A stretch of 13,666 bases of DNA, taken from positions 1 through 13,666 of the forward strand of contig CAJODU010000025.1 in the NCBI GenBank assembly GCA_905233325.1, written 5' to 3'. A model generated the notes under the pieces. It was given only the letters and a program-made list of their open reading frames with translations, was not told where the DNA came from and ran no database searches. A program made the position numbers and the translations under genes. Within the stretch, counting starts at the first letter, position 1; each line of letters begins with the position of its first letter. This DNA is from an uncultured Selenomonadaceae bacterium (lineage in GTDB: Bacteria; Bacillota; Negativicutes; Selenomonadales; Selenomonadaceae). Positions 1-6,296 of the stretch are shown piece after piece.

Positions 1-39
1 AACTGTCGGATAGATCCTGAATTTGTATGCCTTATTCAT
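1..39 (-). CDS. tnpB: TnpB (IS200/IS605 OrfB) N-terminus, partial
   Basis: Only the first 13 codons are inside the window, reading MNKAYKFRIYPTV. This is the hallmark N-terminus of TnpB proteins, the RNA-guided nuclease of IS200/IS605-type elements (HTH_OrfB region, usual pattern KAYKFRlYPt). A canonical GGAGGTG Shine-Dalgarno sits 7 nt before the ATG, and a sigma70-type promoter and an IS-end hairpin lie just upstream. The gene runs off the left edge, so it cannot be said whether it is intact or whether tnpA accompanies it. The family call rests on a short but very characteristic peptide together with the upstream structure. Confidence 0.85.
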   Translation of the reverse strand, partial: MNKAYKFRIYPTV

Positions 40-62
40 CTGTACTCACCTCCGATAACTCA

Positions 63-91
63 AGTATAGCACATATTTCGACTATTATCAA
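63..91 (-). promoter_or_regulatory. sigma70-type promoter of tnpB
   Basis: Reading leftward, TTGATA (91-86) and TATACT (68-63) are separated by exactly 17 nt. Transcription would begin around 56 and enter tnpB just after its ribosome binding site (GGAGGTG, 53-47). The promoter lies between the element's end hairpin and tnpB, so it belongs to the element. Confidence 0.7.
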
Positions 92-261
92 CAAGAACGA
101 CACGATTCATCCCGCCACTTATAGAAGTGGGGGATTTCTCGTGCATTTAGGTTAAATTGACCTATTATGCCTGTACGATAAATTTCATCAATCAGTGATT
201 TTTTTCTGTCAGCGTTTGAAAGCACTGTTAAGCATTTGACATAATTATTATACTTTTTCAT
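88..261 (-). pseudogene. HEPN partner of MNT, truncated by IS insertion
   Basis: A start codon ATG lies inside the last codons of the MNT gene (14-bp overlap) and opens a 57-codon frame. The first 38 residues (MKKYNNYVKCLTVLSNADRK, then a segment ending GIIGQFNL) resemble the N-terminus of HEPN proteins paired with MNT nucleotidyltransferases, in which a GIIxQF-like segment is normally followed by an FELxWK helix. Here the frame instead runs into the IS end hairpin and stops at a TGA, giving a foreign tail of about 19 residues. The C-terminal half, where HEPN toxins carry the RX4-6H nuclease motif, is missing, so the product cannot be a functional toxin. The remainder should lie beyond the element to the left. 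The HEPN call is from memory of the family pattern and from position. Confidence 0.65.
111..133. repeat. IS-end imperfect hairpin
   Basis: CCC-G-CCACTT, loop ATAG, AAGTGG-GGG: a 9-bp stem with a single bulged G and a 4-nt loop. Bulged or mismatched subterminal hairpins are what the Y1 transposase TnpA recognises in IS200/IS605 ends. There is no T-tract on either side that would make it a Rho-independent terminator. Confidence 0.75.
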
Positions 262-538
262 AAATTACAATCCCGTCACGAGTTATTTCAGACTGCAGCT
301 CTTCAGTAATGCCGCGATCAAGATTCACTATATCAAAATTCAGTAAAGTCCAAACTTTCTCATCAACATCAAAAGAAAAGTTCAGGATATCTCCACCTGA
401 CACAGCAATATCAATATCACTTCGTTCATGATTGTCGCATCTTGCCCGCGAACCGAACAGAATCACCTTATTTATATTGTATTTCTCGGCGAGTTCTATT
501 ATTTCATTTTCTACCCGCTCATTGAGATTATACGCCAT
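248..538 (-). CDS. MNT-type minimal nucleotidyltransferase (MntA-like antitoxin)
   Basis: This is a 96-residue single-domain protein of the DNA polymerase beta nucleotidyltransferase superfamily. The signature GSRAR (29-33), the catalytic pair D41 and D43 in SDIDIAV, and a third acidic residue D69 in FDIV are all present, so it should be catalytically competent. In MNT/HEPN toxin-antitoxin pairs such an enzyme silences the HEPN RNase by adding AMP units to a tyrosine near its active site. The ATG at 538 is chosen over an upstream TTG (550) because a GAGGTG Shine-Dalgarno ends 4 nt before it. The gene starts 9 nt after the tcdA stop, and its 3' end overlaps the broken HEPN gene. The usual G after GSRAR is replaced by C. 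Confidence 0.85.
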   Translation of the reverse strand: MAYNLNERVENEIIELAEKYNINKVILFGSRARCDNHERSDIDIAVSGGDILNFSFDVDEKVWTLLNFDIVNLDRGITEELQSEITRDGIVIYEKV

Positions 539-546
539 ACAACACC

Positions 547-1272
547 TCAAACTGACAGACCTGCAATATCCTTTATCACTTCACCGGCGAGAATCAACCC
601 TGCAACAGAAGGCACAAAGGAGACACTGCCGATAATTTTCTTTGACGGTGGTACTTTTGATAGAGTTTCTGAATCCGGTTCTCTCGGCTTTTCTGTTGAG
701 TAGACAACTGTCAAGGCGTCAATTCCCTCTTCCTTCAACTTTTTCCGCATAACCTTTGCAATCGGATCAACACTCGTTGAAAATATATCCGCTACTCTAA
801 ACTGAGTCGGATCAAGTTTATTCCCTGCACCCATACTGCTGATAATTTTTATATTGCGGCGTTTGCACTCAACAACCAAGCCAATCTTGCCCGTGATGGT
901 ATCAATCGCGTCAATCACATAATCATAGTCACATATGAAATATTTGCTTGTATCACCACTCGGCAGGTAGAAATCATCAACGGTGTCGACAATCGCCGCA
1001 GGATTTATTTCCAATATCCGCGTCTTCATCAGTTCCGTTTTCGATTGACCTATAGTTTTAACAGTTGCATGAATTTGCCTGTTAATATTCGTCACATCAA
1101 CAACGTCGTGATCTATCAACACCAAATGCCCAACGCCTGCGCGTGCAAGTGCCTCAACTGCAAAAGAGCCGACGCCGCCTATACCAAAAACGGCAACGGT
1201 AGAGGACTTTACGCGCTCCATCGCTGCCGTGCCAAGTAATATTTCTGTCCTTACAAATTTATCATCATTCAT
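547..1272 (-). CDS. tcdA: tRNA threonylcarbamoyladenosine dehydratase TcdA
   Basis: This is a 241-residue E1-like (ThiF/MoeB superfamily) enzyme. TcdA uses ATP to dehydrate t6A37 of ANN-decoding tRNAs to the cyclic ct6A form. Visible features are RTEILLG (8-14) with the conserved arginine, the nucleotide loop GIGGVGS (30-36), D54, the run TNINRQIHA (61-69) that is typical of the TcdA branch, K78 and RILEINP (85-91), and the metal-side DAIDT (121-125). The C-terminal part ends in GSVSFVPSVAGLILAGEVI as in the family. Like short TcdA forms it lacks the cysteine-rich or rhodanese extensions of MoeB. The start codon overlaps the stop of the upstream ftsZ-like gene (ATGA), with only a weak GGAAA ahead of it, so translation is probably coupled. 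The link with FtsZ is not a standard functional pairing. Confidence 0.88.
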   Translation of the reverse strand: MNDDKFVRTEILLGTAAMERVKSSTVAVFGIGGVGSFAVEALARAGVGHLVLIDHDVVDVTNINRQIHATVKTIGQSKTELMKTRILEINPAAIVDTVDDFYLPSGDTSKYFICDYDYVIDAIDTITGKIGLVVECKRRNIKIISSMGAGNKLDPTQFRVADIFSTSVDPIAKVMRKKLKEEGIDALTVVYSTEKPREPDSETLSKVPPSKKIIGSVSFVPSVAGLILAGEVIKDIAGLSV

Positions 1273-2540
1273 TTTTTGTTATTTCCATTTTTATTTAAGA
1301 ATGAAGGGAATGAAAGATCTAATCCCTTCTTAGCGTCATTTTCGGGGAATTTTGGGGTGTCGAGGTTAAATCCCTTGGAGACGGTGACTGTACTCTTCGG
1401 AGGATTAATCGTCGGCGACTTCAGTGCAAGGGAGTCGGCGAAGTCCGTTGCAATGATGGTTGCCTGTACCATTCCATTCATATTGGGATTAATCACAGTT
1501 CCAAGAATGATATTGACGTCGTCCTCCGTCTGACTGAAGATATAGTTGGCGGCCTCGTTGACATCGTGAAGTGACAAAGTATCATCACCGGTAATGTTGA
1601 AGATAACGCCGCGAGCCCCCTTGAGTGATTTATCAATGAGCGGACTCTGTATAGCTTGCTGCACCGCCTTGATCACACTTATCTTACTCTGTCCGATACC
1701 CAGAAGAGCATCGCTTGACTTACTCTGAGTAAATATCGTTGTAACATCAGCAAAATCAACATTCACAACGCCAGTCGTCAAAATCAATTCCGCAATGCAC
1801 TTTATTGCCTGCCTGAGCACCGAATCAGATTCGTGGAAAGCGTCAACAAGGGACATTTTACTGTTACCTTCAAGTTTTAGAAGGTTGTCATTTTTGACGA
1901 TTATTAAAGCATCCATATAAGATTGCATTTTGATTATACCTTCGTCTGCAATCTTCTGCTTTCTGATACCTTCAAATTTAAAAGGTTTTGTCACGACGCC
2001 GACGGTGAGGATACCAAGCTCTTTGGCGAGTTTTGCAATTACAGGAGCTGCACCTGTGCCGGTTCCGCCACCCATAGTTGCAGCAATGAATATCATATCT
2101 GCACCGGTCATCATATTTTTGAGACGTTCGGAATCTGCCTTGGCCGCTTGTTCACCAATTAAAGTATTTCCGCCCGTGCCTTTGCCTTTGGTTAGCATTT
2201 CACCAATTTGAACTGTCTTTATTGCACCCATATTCATCTGAGTGAGAGGAATAATCTCTGTATTGACTGCAACGAGGTCTATATCCAAAAAGTTACTCTC
2301 GGCAAGACGTTTCAAGACGGAATTGCCGCCGCCGCCGATACCAAAGACTTTTATTGTAACTATAGCCTTTTTGATTGAAGGATCATCTTTAGGCTTGTTT
2401 GCCTTTGACTGAGCATTAAAACGCTTTAAATCTTGTATTGCCTGCTTGACTGCCGCATCGTCCACCGGTACGGTCTCACTTTTCTGTTTATTACGCATTT
2501 GCGCTAATTTTTCTTTTATAGCCGCATCCTTTGACGACAT
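1269..2540 (-). CDS. ftsZ: FtsZ-family tubulin-like GTPase with long N-terminal extension
   Basis: This 423-residue protein carries the complete FtsZ fold: a glycine-rich loop IKVFGIGGGGN (63-73), AVNTE (91-95), the tubulin signature GGGTGTG (157-163) followed by AAPVIAKLAKELG, VGVVTKPFKFEG (180-191), and the T7 catalytic loop NVDFADV (260-266) with its aspartate. It should bind GTP and polymerise. FtsZ forms the cytokinetic ring at the inner face of the membrane. Unusual points are about 60 charged residues before the GTPase core, many substitutions in otherwise conserved stretches (for example GKGTGGNTLIGEQAA), and a C-terminal peptide FPSFLNKNGNNKK instead of the common DIPAFLRR-type tail. 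It sits with tcdA, not beside ftsA or other division-cluster genes, so it may be a second FtsZ rather than the main one. A modest Shine-Dalgarno (AAAGGGT) precedes the ATG, and no strong separate promoter is seen in the 80-nt gap after the transporter gene. Confidence 0.88.
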   Translation of the reverse strand: MSSKDAAIKEKLAQMRNKQKSETVPVDDAAVKQAIQDLKRFNAQSKANKPKDDPSIKKAIVTIKVFGIGGGGNSVLKRLAESNFLDIDLVAVNTEIIPLTQMNMGAIKTVQIGEMLTKGKGTGGNTLIGEQAAKADSERLKNMMTGADMIFIAATMGGGTGTGAAPVIAKLAKELGILTVGVVTKPFKFEGIRKQKIADEGIIKMQSYMDALIIVKNDNLLKLEGNSKMSLVDAFHESDSVLRQAIKCIAELILTTGVVNVDFADVTTIFTQSKSSDALLGIGQSKISVIKAVQQAIQSPLIDKSLKGARGVIFNITGDDTLSLHDVNEAANYIFSQTEDDVNIILGTVINPNMNGMVQATIIATDFADSLALKSPTINPPKSTVTVSKGFNLDTPKFPENDAKKGLDLSFPSFLNKNGNNKK

Positions 2541-2620
2541 ACGCTTTTCTACCCTTTCTCAATACAATCTGATTATCATTTCGACATTGAATATAAATTT
2601 CCTGCTAATTTAGAAAGCAA

Positions 2621-3490
2621 TTATTTTCTTCCGAGCAAAGTTCTCGATTGAGTCACCAAAACGCCGACAAACATCAAAAAACAACCGAAAATTTCTCTGC
2701 CGCTCATCACTTCATTGAGGATTATCCAGCTTGATACCGCACCGAAGATTGATTCAAAACTCATAACAATAGCTGCCGTTGAAGGATCTGTGTACTTCTG
2801 CCCGAATACTTGCAGCGTAAAGGCGACGCCCGCACTCATTATACCGCCGTAGAAGATCGAAAACCAGGCACTTGAAACGGCGTCAATCGTTGGAGTTTCA
2901 AATATCAGCATAGCAAGGGAACTCAAAGTCATGCAGACGAATATCTGAGCGACGGACAACTCAAGCACATCGACTTTAGAGGCGAATTTATCAATAAATA
3001 AAATCTGCGCCGCCCAGAAGAAGGCACTTATAAATAAGATGAAATCCCCCAACTGAATGGAAAAATCTTCATGAATGGCGAGCAGATACAGCCCTACCAT
3101 TGCAAGGAAGGCACCGATCCAATTTTCTGTGCGGATTAATTTTCCAAGCAAGACCGCACCGAGCGGCACCAGGATTATATACAGGCAGGTGATAAAAGCT
3201 GCCTTGCCTGCGGTGGTGTAGAGCATTGAGACTTGCTGCATGGAGCTTGCGACGAACATAAACAAGCCGGAGCCCACCCCTGCAAGGAAACCGCTTTTGT
3301 ATCCTTGTTCGCGCTGTCTCTTCTTTCGTTGAGTCAACCAAACTATCACCAGAAAAATAAAGCCGAGAGCAAACCTTGAGGCAGCATAAGAAAAAGGTCC
3401 AAGCCCTTCCATACCTGTCATCTGTGCAACAAAAGTAGTACCCCAAAAAAATGAGGCAGCTAAAATCATTAGTGTCCCGCGTAATTGCAT
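2621..3490 (-). CDS. EamA/DMT-family transporter
   Basis: This 289-residue integral membrane protein has about ten hydrophobic segments arranged as two EamA repeats, the usual size and layout of drug/metabolite transporter superfamily members. The N-terminal helix reads LAASFFWGTTFVAQ, a typical first-helix pattern. The second repeat carries SFESIFGAVSSWIILNE followed by GCFLMFVGVLV, matching the end of the EamA domain. Such proteins export or exchange amino acids, purines or other metabolites across the inner membrane, but the substrate cannot be read from the sequence. The gene is first in the leftward run toward ftsZ and tcdA and has its own promoter about 60 nt upstream. The start is the ATG at 3490, with a weak GGGTGA ahead of it. 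Confidence 0.88.
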   Translation of the reverse strand: MQLRGTLMILAASFFWGTTFVAQMTGMEGLGPFSYAASRFALGFIFLVIVWLTQRKKRQREQGYKSGFLAGVGSGLFMFVASSMQQVSMLYTTAGKAAFITCLYIILVPLGAVLLGKLIRTENWIGAFLAMVGLYLLAIHEDFSIQLGDFILFISAFFWAAQILFIDKFASKVDVLELSVAQIFVCMTLSSLAMLIFETPTIDAVSSAWFSIFYGGIMSAGVAFTLQVFGQKYTDPSTAAIVMSFESIFGAVSSWIILNEVMSGREIFGCFLMFVGVLVTQSRTLLGRK

Positions 3491-3548
3491 TAACTATTCA
3501 CCCATTGAAAAAATTTAATGATAATATAGAAATTCACCAGCGAATCAT

Positions 3549-3577
3549 AATATATAGCAAAATTTATCTAAAGTCAA
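3549..3577 (-). promoter_or_regulatory. promoter of the EamA transporter gene
   Basis: Leftward TTGACT (3577-3572) and TATATT (3554-3549) are 17 nt apart. Expected transcription start is near 3542, giving a leader of about 50 nt. It may also serve ftsZ, tcdA and the MNT gene, because no terminator is seen between them. Confidence 0.7.
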
Positions 3578-3651
3578 CACAAACGAACGGACAGCAATAT
3601 TTATCGTCTTGCATTTTCTTTCACGTCTGTCTTCTTTTTTTTCTCAAGTTA

Positions 3652-3680
3652 TTGCAAATGTAGTAAAAGCGTGTTAAAAT
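3652..3680 (+). promoter_or_regulatory. promoter of the mreB operon
   Basis: TTGCAA (3652-3657) and TAAAAT (3675-3680) are 17 nt apart, with an expected start near 3687 and a leader of about 37 nt. It is the only good rightward promoter seen ahead of mreB and could drive the whole run to the ROK gene. The rest of the 3491-3723 divergent spacer holds only this promoter, the leftward transporter promoter and AT-rich sequence. Confidence 0.65.
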
Positions 3681-3723
3681 TTCGTTAGATTTTTTTGTTG
3701 ATCTTGGAAAGGCGGTTGTTATT

Positions 3724-4713
3724 TTGTTAGGTATGTCAATGAGTGTTGGTATAGATTTGGGCACTGCTAATATTTTGGTATACGTCAAAGGCAAGGGCAT
3801 AGTATTGAGAGAGCCTTCAGTTGTAGCAGTCGACAAAGATACCGACACCGTGCTGGCGATAGGCGAAGAGGCACGTCAGATGATAGGTCGCACACCCGGT
3901 AATATAGTGGCGATTCGTCCTCTTCGTGATGGTGTTATTGCTGATTATGATACTACTGAATCAATGATTAGATATTTTTTGGAAAAGGTTGTCGGTCGTT
4001 CCTTCATCTTCAGACCCAGAGTGATGATCTGTATACCCTCCGGTGTGACGGTTGTGGAGAAGCGTGCCGTCCAAGAGGCAGCCGAACAGGCAGGGGCTAA
4101 GAAGACGGAACTTATTGAGGAGCCTATAGCTGCCGCACTCGGTGCCGGCATTGATATATCTGAGCCGGTTGGATCTATGGTTGTTGACATAGGCGGCGGA
4201 ACTTGTGATATTGCCGTTATATCCTTGGGCGGTATTGTTTTAAGTGATAGTATTCGTGTTGCCGGTGATAAATTTGACAGCGATATAGAGGCTTATATCA
4301 AGCGTGAATATAATTTGATGATAGGTGAGAGGACGGCAGAAAATGTCAAAACCACTATTGGCTGTGCCTTCCGTGGTGCTCGTTCCTTGAATATGGACGT
4401 TAGAGGGCGTGATATTATTTCCGGCCTTCCAAAAAATATTCAAATTGAGAGTGCAGAGATTGCAGATGCACTGAAGGATTCCGTTGACAGAATAATCACC
4501 TGCCTGAAGAAGGTTTTGGAAGATACACCCCCTGAGCTTGCAGCTGATATTATGGATCACGGTATAGTATTGACCGGCGGCGGTGCTATGCTCTACGGAC
4601 TTGATGAGCTCATTCGTGCCGAGACTAATATTCCGACTGCTCTTGCTGATGATCCTTTGTCCTGCGTTGCATTGGGAACAGGTAAAGCCTTAGAATACAA
4701 CTATCAAAACTAA
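3724..4713 (+). CDS. mreB: MreB/Mbl-family rod-shape actin
   Basis: This 329-residue bacterial actin shows phosphate-1 motif IDLGTAN (10-16), RTPGNIVAIRPLRDGVIADY (56-75), the catalytic-side EEPIAAA (132-138), phosphate-2 motif VDIGGGTCDIA (154-164) and adenosine motif GIVLTGGGAML (280-290). MreB filaments on the inner membrane guide cell-wall synthesis. The EEPIAAALGAG run is more MreB-like than Mbl-like, while the VKGKGIVLREPSVV start fits both. The TTG at 3724 is chosen because GGAAAGGCGG ends 8 nt before it and because it gives the usual MLGMS-like N-terminus; ATGs at 3733 and 3739 are alternatives. There is no mreC, mreD or other cell-shape gene next to it. A glycosyltransferase follows 16 nt later, so it is an orphan copy at the head of an envelope-glycan operon. 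Confidence 0.9.
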   Translation: MLGMSMSVGIDLGTANILVYVKGKGIVLREPSVVAVDKDTDTVLAIGEEARQMIGRTPGNIVAIRPLRDGVIADYDTTESMIRYFLEKVVGRSFIFRPRVMICIPSGVTVVEKRAVQEAAEQAGAKKTELIEEPIAAALGAGIDISEPVGSMVVDIGGGTCDIAVISLGGIVLSDSIRVAGDKFDSDIEAYIKREYNLMIGERTAENVKTTIGCAFRGARSLNMDVRGRDIISGLPKNIQIESAEIADALKDSVDRIITCLKKVLEDTPPELAADIMDHGIVLTGGGAMLYGLDELIRAETNIPTALADDPLSCVALGTGKALEYNYQN

Positions 4714-4729
4714 TTTAAAGTGAGATATT

Positions 4730-5512
4730 ATGGGTGCGAAAATTTCTGTTTTGATACTCGCAAAGAATGAAGAAAAATTTATTGGTGCCTGTATTGAAAG
4801 TGTCAAAGATTTTGCCGATGAAGTAATTGTTATTGATGATAACAGCACTGATCAGACTGCTAATATTTCAACTTCTCTCGGTGCTAAGGTCGTAACCCAT
4901 TCGCTTGATGGTGATTGGGGCAGGCAGCAGACCTTTGCCATTCAACAGGCGTCTTGTGATTGGATATTTTTTATAGATGCTGATGAGCGTGCCACTGATA
5001 AGCTCAATGAGCGCATTAAGAAAATTCTTGCCGAAGATGATCGCCGCTTTGCATATATGACTGCGCGGTTGAGTTATTTCTGGGGACAGCCTCTCAAGCA
5101 TGGAGGCTGGTTTCCTGATTATGTTGTGAGACTGATTCCACGCCAAGGTACTTATGTCACGGGTTTTGTCCACCCGAAAATTTGCCACGACTATCAAGAG
5201 AAAAAATTACCTAAAGATGAATACCTCGTCCACTATCCCTACCGCGACTGGAATCACTACTTTAACAAGTTGAACTTCTACACAACGCTCGCGGCGAGGA
5301 AGATGAAGGAGGCAGGGAAGTCGGCAACTATTGCTGATATGATCCTTCACCCGATTTGGGCGGCTTTCAGAATGTATATTTTGAAGGGCGGTTTCCTTGA
5401 CGGTCGTATTGGATTTGTCCTTGCCTGTTTCCACTACTTTTACACTATGGCAAAATATGTTAAACTTTACTATATTGATAAAGAAAATATTCACGTTACG
5501 GAAGATAAATGA
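4730..5512 (+). CDS. WaaE-like family 2 glycosyltransferase
   Basis: This 260-residue GT-A fold glycosyltransferase is of the WaaE/KdtX type, enzymes that add a hexose to the inner core of lipopolysaccharide at the cytoplasmic face. The N-terminal strand ISVLILAKNEE (5-15), nucleotide-binding DDNSTD (36-41) and metal-binding DADER (83-87) are in place. The WGRQQTFAIQQA segment and the later HGGWFPDYVVRLIPR are typical of this branch. The C-terminal region, with a hydrophobic stretch and many aromatic residues, probably packs against the membrane. AAAGTGAG precedes the ATG by 5 nt. The stop codon overlaps the start of the dpnI-like gene (ATGA). The acceptor sugar cannot be deduced. Confidence 0.85.
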   Translation: MGAKISVLILAKNEEKFIGACIESVKDFADEVIVIDDNSTDQTANISTSLGAKVVTHSLDGDWGRQQTFAIQQASCDWIFFIDADERATDKLNERIKKILAEDDRRFAYMTARLSYFWGQPLKHGGWFPDYVVRLIPRQGTYVTGFVHPKICHDYQEKKLPKDEYLVHYPYRDWNHYFNKLNFYTTLAARKMKEAGKSATIADMILHPIWAAFRMYILKGGFLDGRIGFVLACFHYFYTMAKYVKLYYIDKENIHVTEDK

Positions 5513-6279
5513 ATCTACAATTTAATCAAAATCTTGTAAACGAATATAAAAGTCAATCACAAAAAATTCGTGTTATGAGTGAAAATTGGGCTGTAAATAA
5601 TCTATTTTGTCCTTGCTGCGGAAATGAGAAATTGATAAAGTTACCGAATAATTATCCGGTTGCTGATTTGAAATGTGATTGTTGTAATGCAGTATTTGAA
5701 TTAAAAAGTAAGCAGGGAAATATTGGAAATAAAATTAACGACGGTGCTTATGATACGATGATTGAACGAATAGAAAGTAATTCACATCCTGAACTTTTTA
5801 TATTACAATATTCAATAAAATTATCCGTTACAGATTTAATGTTGATACCGAAATTTTTCTTTATACCATCAATAATTGAAAAAAGAAAACCATTATCAAT
5901 TAATGCAAGAAGAGCAGGCTGGATTGGTTGCAATATTTTATATCAAGATATACCTGAACAAGGCAAAATAAAAATAATTGAAAACGGTAATGAAAACAGA
6001 ATTGATGATATAGTTAATCAATATGAAAAAATTAAAAAACTTCAAAATCGTAGCTTAAAAAATCGTGGTTGGCTATTTGATGTCATGAACTGTGTAAATT
6101 CCATACAGTCAAAAGAATTTACTTTAAAAGATATTTACAATTATATTGATTATTTTAAAATTAGACACATTGAAAATAATAATATTGAAGCTAAAATCAG
6201 ACAACAATTACAATTTCTCAGAGATAAAGGTTTTATAGAATTTGTCGGTCGAGGTCACTATAAAAAATTTGAAAATTAG
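5509..6279 (+). CDS. dpnC: DpnI-type methyl-directed restriction endonuclease
   Basis: This 256-residue protein aligns along its whole length with DpnI (254 residues), which cleaves GATC only when the adenine is N6-methylated. The PD-(D/E)XK residues D53, E64 and K66 fall at the DpnI positions (VADLKC, FELKSK). Zinc cysteines C34, C37, C56 and C59 are kept, as are NDGAY (77-81) and RRAGWIGCNI (134-143), which holds the DNA-contacting W138. The C-terminal winged helix, which also reads methylated GATC, keeps the pattern EAKIRQQLQFLRDKGFIEF (227-245). The gene is complete and should be active, so the host is expected to lack Dam-type GATC methylation. Base composition is far more AT-rich than that of the flanking genes. 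The start codon overlaps the glycosyltransferase stop and uses GGAAG inside that gene as ribosome binding site. Recognised from memory of the DpnI sequence. Confidence 0.95.
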   Translation: MNLQFNQNLVNEYKSQSQKIRVMSENWAVNNLFCPCCGNEKLIKLPNNYPVADLKCDCCNAVFELKSKQGNIGNKINDGAYDTMIERIESNSHPELFILQYSIKLSVTDLMLIPKFFFIPSIIEKRKPLSINARRAGWIGCNILYQDIPEQGKIKIIENGNENRIDDIVNQYEKIKKLQNRSLKNRGWLFDVMNCVNSIQSKEFTLKDIYNYIDYFKIRHIENNNIEAKIRQQLQFLRDKGFIEFVGRGHYKKFEN

Positions 6280-6296
6280 CGAGGTATCAATTTGTA

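Larger units (their letters stand above)
1..150 (-). mobile_element. left end of an IS200/IS605-family element (partial)
   Basis: The element end consists of a subterminal hairpin, a promoter and tnpB. The left boundary is placed just after TTTAAC (156-151 on the minus strand), the last bases that still read as the interrupted HEPN gene. IS200/IS605 elements insert 3' of short T-rich targets without duplicating them and carry imperfect hairpins near both ends, and both traits fit here. The exact cleavage position and the right end lie outside what can be shown from this window. Confidence 0.75.

Noticed and set aside
111..133. Hairpin read as a Rho-independent terminator for the MNT/HEPN genes
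   Set aside because: No T-tract follows on either strand, the stem has an IS-type bulge, and a tnpB start with its own promoter lies just beyond.
88..150. The last 19 residues of the HEPN-like frame as genuine protein
   Set aside because: They are translated from the IS end hairpin and the tnpB upstream region, so they are read-through into the element.
2561..2580. GATTATCATT near the ftsZ start as a second Fur box
   Set aside because: Only one half-site matches and no good promoter overlaps it.
2541..2620. A separate ftsZ promoter in the gap after the transporter gene
   Set aside because: TTGCTT and TATATT are 19 nt apart and both are poor matches; transcription from the transporter promoter is simpler.
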